Shown here: positions 59,572-64,000 of the stretch, piece by piece
Position numbering within the stretch: the first letter of the stretch is position 1
Layout: each line of letters opens with the position of its first letter
The notes under the pieces: generated by a model
Databases searched by the model: none
What the model saw: the letters and a program-made list of their open reading frames with translations, nothing else
What the model was told of the DNA's origin: nothing
Made by a program: the position numbers and the translations under genes
Source of the DNA: Bacillota bacterium
GTDB taxonomy: Bacteria > Bacillota > Clostridia > Christensenellales > SZUA-584
Assembly: GCA_023436115.1 (NCBI GenBank)
Contig: JAEZKQ010000002.1
Location: 45,919 to 109,918, forward strand
Length of the DNA stretch: 64,000 bases
Direction: 5' to 3'

Positions 59572-59605
59572 AACAGGCCGAACTCGCACGAGATCGGCTT
59601 GTTTT
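59572..59605 (+). terminator. Possible terminator of the ctp gene
   Basis: AACAGGCCGA (59572-59581) pairs with TCGGCTTGTT (59594-59603, one G:U), followed by TT then AG; the T run is short. Confidence 0.5.
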
Positions 59606-59661
59606 AGCGGATTTTGAGTATTATCATCGCTTTACTTTCGTATGAACTGTAGGAGAAAAAC

Positions 59662-60576
59662 ATGTATGATGTCATTATAGTTGGGGCGGGCCCTGCGGGG
59701 CTTACCGCGGGACTTTATGCGGGAAGAGCGGGTTTGTCTGCTTTGATTCTTGAGCGTGTTTTTGCGGGCGGACAGATCACAAGAACGCTGAAGGTGGAGA
59801 ACTTTCCGGGGTTTCCCGAAGGTGTTCAGGGAATTGACTTGAGTTTAAAACTAAAGGAACAAGCAGAGCGCCATGGTGCGGTGATTGAAACGGCAGAGGC
59901 TATCGGCTTTGAACTGGAGGGTGACGAGAAAAAGGTTATCACAATTGACAATGTATACACTGCCAAAAGCGTTGTGCTTGCGATGGGCGCGTCTTATAAA
60001 GCGCTGGGGCTGGGCAGTGAAAGAAGACTCGTGGGCTCCGGTGTCTCCTACTGTGCCACATGCGACGGCGCATTTTTCAGAAATAAAGACGTAGCGGTCA
60101 TCGGCGGAGGAGACACGGCCATTGAAGATGCGCTATATTTGTCACATGTAACCAATCGTGTCTATGTCGTGCACAGACGGGACGAGCTGCGTGCGCAGCA
60201 TGTACTGCAAAAGGCAGCGTTGCAAAACAGCAAAATTGAATTTTTATGGAATAGCGAAGTTGATGCTATTGTGGGCGATAGTTTTGTGACAGGTGTACGG
60301 ATACGCAACAACAAGACACAGGATTTAAATACACTGAATGTATCCGGCGTGTTTGTGGCAATAGGAACAGAGCCCCACAGCAATCTTATATTGGACCTTG
60401 TTAAAACGGACGAGTTTGGATATATTATCACGGATGAAACCATGCATACAAGTATTCCCGGCGTTTTTGCGGCCGGAGATATCGTGGCCAAACCGCTGCG
60501 GCAGGTTGTGACGGCTGCGGCCGATGGCGCAGTTGCCATTTATTCGGCGCTTAGTTATTTAAGAGAAAAAGAATAG
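59662..60576 (+). CDS. trxB: Thioredoxin reductase
   Basis: Reduces thioredoxin with NADPH using FAD and a disulfide. The 304-residue protein has the FAD loop GAGPAGLTAGLYAGRAG (about 8-24), the redox pair Cys131/Cys134 in CATCDG, the NADPH loop GGGDTAIED (about 143-151), and the C-terminal GVFAAGDIVAKPLRQVVTAAADGA that contacts the flavin. GGAGAAAAAC precedes the ATG. No thioredoxin gene is adjacent. Length normal. The following glmM gene has its own promoter. Confidence 0.96.
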   Translation: MYDVIIVGAGPAGLTAGLYAGRAGLSALILERVFAGGQITRTLKVENFPGFPEGVQGIDLSLKLKEQAERHGAVIETAEAIGFELEGDEKKVITIDNVYTAKSVVLAMGASYKALGLGSERRLVGSGVSYCATCDGAFFRNKDVAVIGGGDTAIEDALYLSHVTNRVYVVHRRDELRAQHVLQKAALQNSKIEFLWNSEVDAIVGDSFVTGVRIRNNKTQDLNTLNVSGVFVAIGTEPHSNLILDLVKTDEFGYIITDETMHTSIPGVFAAGDIVAKPLRQVVTAAADGAVAIYSALSYLREKE

Positions 60577-60580
60577 GACT

Positions 60581-60631
60581 ATACCAATTTGCACATTGGT
60601 ATTGCCCGGACTATAATACAACAGTCCGGGC
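60581..60631 (+). promoter_or_regulatory. glmM promoter framed by two inverted repeats
   Basis: TTGCAC (60589-60594), 17 bases, TATAAT (60612-60617). ATACCAAT/ATTGGTAT (60581-60588, 60595-60602) flanks the -35, and GCCCGGACT/AGTCCGGGC (60604-60612, 60623-60631) flanks the -10. The transcription start would fall near 60624, so the second stem is not intact in the mRNA. Confidence 0.65.
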
Positions 60632-60643
60632 CATGGAGGGTAT

Positions 60644-61990
60644 ATGGGAAGATTATTCGGGACGGACGGAGTTCGCGGAATCGCGAACGAAAAACTGACT
60701 TGTGAGCTTGCTTTTAAGCTTGGGCAGGCCGGTGCGTATGTGCTGACAAGCGAAGTGCACAACGCACGTATACTCATCGGTCGCGATACACGTATTTCCG
60801 GAGAAATGCTGGAATCGGCATTAGTGGCGGGAATTTGTTCGGTGGGTGCCGAAGCGGTAGTAGCTGGGGTCATTCCCACATCAGGTGTGGCTTATCTTAC
60901 TCACAATTATGATGCGGACGCAGGGATCGTGATATCGGCATCTCATAACGCAGCGGAATATAACGGTATCAAGTTTTTTAATGCCGAAGGGAAAAAGCTG
61001 CCGGACGAGATTGAAGAGCGCATTGAAAATATCATACTGGACGGTACCGAGCCCATTGAGCTTAAAACCGGCATCAACGTCGGCAGACGGGTGCGGGCAT
61101 TGAATGCGGCGGCAGAATACAAGGAGTTTTTGCTCTCGACGACAGACACATCGCTGCGCGGTCTGAAAATTGTACTGGATTGTGCGCACGGTGCATCGTC
61201 CAATATTGCCCCAAGGGCTTTTACCGAGCTGGGGGCGGAAGTTGTCCCGTACTACAACACACCGGACGGCACTAATATCAATGATTATTGCGGATCGACT
61301 CATCCGCAGAAGCTCACTCAGCTTGTGGCTGAGCTGGGTGCGGATATGGGTCTCGCGTTTGACGGCGATGCCGACAGGTTGATTGCCGTTGATGAACACG
61401 GTATTGTTGTGGATGGCGATCAGATCATGGCCATCTGTGCGATCGATCTGATGCAGCGTGGTTTGCTGAAAAACAATACATTGGTCTGCACCGTCATGAG
61501 CAACTTAGGCTTAGACATTGCGATGCAAAAAGCGGGAATCAAAACCGTCAAGACACGTGTGGGAGACCGCTATGTGCTGGAAGAAATGCAAAGGGGCGGC
61601 TACACGCTGGGCGGTGAGCAGTCGGGTCATATCATATTCCTCGATCATAACTCGACGGGGGATGGCATACTCACCGGCATTCAATTGGCGTCTATCATTA
61701 TGCGCAGCGGAAAAGCACTTTCTAAGCTGGCTGATACGGTAACAATATTGCCGCAGGTGCTTCTCAACGCACGCGTCAAAGATGAGTTTAAAGACCATAT
61801 CATGGAAGATGAGCAAGTCAAAGAGCAGATCAAAGCGCTTGATAAGCTTTTTGCAGGCAAAGGCCGTGTGCTGATTCGTCCTTCAGGCACAGAGCCACTT
61901 GTCCGGGTGATGATTGAAGGACAGGATAAAAAAGAAATAGAGCGCCAGGCGGTGGACATGGTTAAGCTCATAGAAAGCCGTCTTGCGTAA
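60644..61990 (+). CDS. glmM: Phosphoglucosamine mutase
   Basis: Interconverts glucosamine-6-phosphate and glucosamine-1-phosphate, feeding GlmU. The 448-residue protein has the phosphoserine motif SASHNAAEYNG (active Ser100), the metal-binding DGDADR (in LAFDGDADRLIAVD), GGEQSGHIIF (sugar-binding), and RPSGTEPLVRVM (C-terminal phosphate binding). GGAGGG precedes the ATG by 3 bases, a short spacing. It lies 22 bases before glmS and likely shares its transcript, so the first two steps of the route are coupled. Confidence 0.96.
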   Translation: MGRLFGTDGVRGIANEKLTCELAFKLGQAGAYVLTSEVHNARILIGRDTRISGEMLESALVAGICSVGAEAVVAGVIPTSGVAYLTHNYDADAGIVISASHNAAEYNGIKFFNAEGKKLPDEIEERIENIILDGTEPIELKTGINVGRRVRALNAAAEYKEFLLSTTDTSLRGLKIVLDCAHGASSNIAPRAFTELGAEVVPYYNTPDGTNINDYCGSTHPQKLTQLVAELGADMGLAFDGDADRLIAVDEHGIVVDGDQIMAICAIDLMQRGLLKNNTLVCTVMSNLGLDIAMQKAGIKTVKTRVGDRYVLEEMQRGGYTLGGEQSGHIIFLDHNSTGDGILTGIQLASIIMRSGKALSKLADTVTILPQVLLNARVKDEFKDHIMEDEQVKEQIKALDKLFAGKGRVLIRPSGTEPLVRVMIEGQDKKEIERQAVDMVKLIESRLA

Positions 61991-62012
61991 TTAACGTAGG
62001 AGGCTTTTTCAT

Positions 62013-63836
62013 ATGTGCGGTATCGTAGGCTATGTGGGGCAAAGAGATGTTGTCCCTGTATTGCTTGGTGGCTTAAAAAGGCTTGAGTACAGAGGCTATG
62101 ACAGCGCGGGCATAGCGATTGTATCAGACGGTTGTCTGAATGTGCATAAAACCAAAGGAAGGCTGTCATCATTATGCGATCTGCTTGAGGGCTGCAAGGC
62201 TGAAGATGCTTTGGGTATCGGTCATACACGATGGGCGACACATGGTGAGCCGTCTTTTGAAAATTCCCACCCCCATACCAATTGTGCCGGCGATATTGCC
62301 GTTGTACACAATGGCATTATCGAGAATTACATGAAATTAAAACAATGGCTGCAGGAAGAAGGCGCAGTTTTCGTATCCGATACGGATACCGAGGTGGCGG
62401 CGCATCTCATCAACCACTATTATAAAGGTGATCTGCTTGCAGCGGTTCAAGCCGCTGTGGCGCGTTTAGAGGGCTCTTATGCGCTGGGCGTTGTATCCGA
62501 TAAGCATCCGGATATGATCGTGACGGCCAGAAAGGACAGCCCTCTTGTTATTGGTCTGGGTCACGGAGAAAATCTGATCGCATCGGATATACCCGCTATT
62601 CTTGAATATACACGCGATGTGATATTCCTGAATGATAAAGAAATTGCTGTCCTCAAGCGCGACGAAGTTTTCATATACGATGAATATGGCAAAACGGTAA
62701 AGCGTGACAGTTTTCATATAGATTGGGATGCGGCGCAGGCTGAAAAGGGCGGCTATGAGCATTTCATGATCAAGGAGATTCATGAAGAACCGCGCGTGAT
62801 GGCTGATACGCTTGCAGCGAGGTATAAGGACGGCCGGATCGATCTTTCTGAGATCGGCATTACACAGGAGCTTGTGCGCAGTATTCGAAAGGTAGGCATC
62901 ATCGCTTGCGGAACGGCCTTTCACGCAGGTATGGTGGGCAAGTATATCATCGAAGAGCTTGCCCGGATATCTGTTGAGGCAGACATCGCTTCTGAATTCC
63001 GCTATCGCAGACCCATTATCCAGCCGGGTCAGCTCGTTATTATTATCAGCCAGTCGGGAGAAACGGCGGATACGCTGGCTGCCATGCGCGAAGCTAAAAA
63101 GCAAGGCGCTAAGATTGCGGCTGTCGTAAACGTGGTAGGCAGCACCATTGCGCGTGAAGCGGACGCGGTGCTTTACACACACGCCGGGCCTGAGATTGCC
63201 GTGGCATCCACAAAAGCTTATAATACGCAACTGATGGCGATTTATATGATCGCGATTGAACTCGGACGGCTGTCGGGTAATTTGAGTGAACAGGAATACT
63301 TGCGCTATGTGGAGGGGCTTAAGGAAGTGCCCTCGCTTATGAACAAAGTCCTTCAAACAAAGGATCAGCTTTCGCGTTTTGCGTCACGGAATTTTACGCA
63401 AAACAGCGTGTTCTTTATCGGACGCGGTCTTGACTATGTGCTTTCTATGGAAGCCTCGCTTAAGCTTAAAGAAATATCTTATATCCATTCCGAAGCTTAT
63501 GCGGCGGGCGAGCTGAAACACGGCACTATTGCTTTGATTGAAGAAGGTACACTCGTGGTCGCCACCGCTATGCAGCGTAAGCTTTATGACAAGACGGTAA
63601 GCAACATCAAGGAAGTGAAAGCCAGAGGCGCCAAGGTGCTGGCAGTTGTGTACCAAGGCTCTGATATGCCGTCTGACCTCGCTGACGAAGTGATCTATTT
63701 ACCGAATACGGATGACATTTTTGCGCCGCTGCTCGCGGTAACGCCCATGCAGCTTCTTGCTTATTACATGACAGTCGAGAAGGGCTTTGACGTGGATAAG
63801 CCAAGGAATCTGGCGAAATCTGTGACGGTTGAATAA
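62013..63836 (+). CDS. glmS: Glutamine-fructose-6-phosphate aminotransferase (isomerizing)
   Basis: Makes glucosamine-6-phosphate from fructose-6-phosphate and glutamine, first step to UDP-GlcNAc. The 607-residue protein has the glutaminase domain with Cys2 (MCGIVGYVG), then HTRWATHGEPS, NGIIENY and DTDTE(VAAHLI). Two SIS domains follow from about 285 (IIACGTAFHAGMVGKY; ISQSGETADTLAAM) and at 455 on (GRGLDYVLSMEASLKLKEISY), ending in KPRNLAKSVTVE. AGGAGG precedes the ATG. The 22-base gap to glmM leaves no room for a glmS ribozyme. A 13-base inverted repeat at 63887-63920 follows. Confidence 0.97.
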   Translation: MCGIVGYVGQRDVVPVLLGGLKRLEYRGYDSAGIAIVSDGCLNVHKTKGRLSSLCDLLEGCKAEDALGIGHTRWATHGEPSFENSHPHTNCAGDIAVVHNGIIENYMKLKQWLQEEGAVFVSDTDTEVAAHLINHYYKGDLLAAVQAAVARLEGSYALGVVSDKHPDMIVTARKDSPLVIGLGHGENLIASDIPAILEYTRDVIFLNDKEIAVLKRDEVFIYDEYGKTVKRDSFHIDWDAAQAEKGGYEHFMIKEIHEEPRVMADTLAARYKDGRIDLSEIGITQELVRSIRKVGIIACGTAFHAGMVGKYIIEELARISVEADIASEFRYRRPIIQPGQLVIIISQSGETADTLAAMREAKKQGAKIAAVVNVVGSTIAREADAVLYTHAGPEIAVASTKAYNTQLMAIYMIAIELGRLSGNLSEQEYLRYVEGLKEVPSLMNKVLQTKDQLSRFASRNFTQNSVFFIGRGLDYVLSMEASLKLKEISYIHSEAYAAGELKHGTIALIEEGTLVVATAMQRKLYDKTVSNIKEVKARGAKVLAVVYQGSDMPSDLADEVIYLPNTDDIFAPLLAVTPMQLLAYYMTVEKGFDVDKPRNLAKSVTVE

Positions 63837-63886
63837 GCTTAATGAAAATGAATAGTGTGAAGTTGGCTGTGTTAATACCAAAAGAT

Positions 63887-63920
63887 ACGAATAAGGCGGT
63901 AAATAAGCCGCCTTATTCGT
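63887..63920. terminator. Probable bidirectional terminator after glmS
   Basis: ACGAATAAGGCGG (63887-63899) and CCGCCTTATTCGT (63908-63920) are perfect inverted arms around 8 bases; T-rich sequence follows only weakly. Confidence 0.65.
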
Positions 63921-64000
63921 TATATGCTTATGCTTTATCGCTTTCCTTTAACCTGTCGCCACTTACGCCATACCGCAAGGCATAGCAGACCTAAGCCTGA

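Noticed and set aside
61991..62012. glmS ribozyme before glmS
   Set aside because: Only 22 bases separate glmM and glmS, and they hold just the ribosome site.
62466..63356. A 296-codon open frame antisense to glmS
   Set aside because: It lies entirely within a certain gene on the other strand, lacks a ribosome site and reads as a mirror of glmS codon bias.

Overview
The window reads as a chromosomal segment of a monoderm, low-to-middle GC Bacillota, most likely a Clostridia-type anaerobe. Pointers are a PurR-type pur operon repressor next to murC, YerC, DUF951 and DUF1385 proteins, BlaI/M56, lipoproteins with clear lipoboxes, strong AGGAGG ribosome sites and near-consensus sigma-A promoters with 17-base spacers. 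I cannot name a genus. Most of it is housekeeping DNA with several small accessory modules.

Layout. 1-1510: two flavodoxin-fold genes (one cut by the window edge) divergent from a TetR regulator, sharing a promoter region with two operator-like palindromes. 1516-8783 (minus): mfd, pth, a HAD hydrolase, glmU and a phosphofructokinase. 8953-10380: zinc-ribbon membrane protein. 10566-13617: cobalamin riboswitch, terminator and a btuF-btuC-btuD-like uptake operon. 13725-15663: proS and tRNA-Ala. 15826-17398: sigma factor and probable anti-sigma pair. 17733-18554: SPFH protein. 19019-21903: BlaI/M56 pair with a visible operator. 22046-23209: small membrane protein convergent with an FRG-domain protein. 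23502-25141: tRNA-Val, then a TetR/flavodoxin pair. 25261-27498: aminotransferase and 2-hydroxyacid dehydrogenase. 27907-29145: zinc ribbon fused to an RbsC-like permease, with no partner subunits. 29213-32073: TrpB2 divergent from an MFS transporter. 32183-35398: rpmE, DUF1385, prmC, prfA. 35648-39431: FtsX-type ABC exporter. 39440-41712 (minus): two signal peptidases, DUF951, MscS. 42373-43934: PrsA-like foldase, tRNA-Thr, tRNA-Pro. 44088-49723 (minus): NlpC/P60 hydrolase, SDR, PAS/GAF protein, PurR. 49890-51254: murC. 51607-56856 (minus): ligA, pcrA, yerC, FAH protein. 57016-63836: SH3/peptidoglycan-binding protein, CtpA protease, trxB, glmM, glmS.

Together: glmS, glmM and glmU, the three proteins of the bacterial UDP-GlcNAc route, all lie in the window, at opposite ends, and murC, NlpC/P60, SH3 and signal peptidase genes add an envelope theme. 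mfd, ligA and pcrA form a DNA repair theme. prmC/prfA/rpmE/pth/proS and four tRNAs serve translation.

The least conventional items are the orphan zinc-ribbon/RbsC-like fusion, the near-identical 19-base palindromes 27 kb apart (822-840 and 27685-27703), the FRG protein with its convergent small membrane protein, the SH3/PG-binding protein with an unassigned His/Cys-rich C-terminal domain, and the PFK with an unusual phosphoryl-donor motif. I found no CRISPR array, insertion sequence, prophage or replication origin. All family calls come from reading motifs; no database search was possible.
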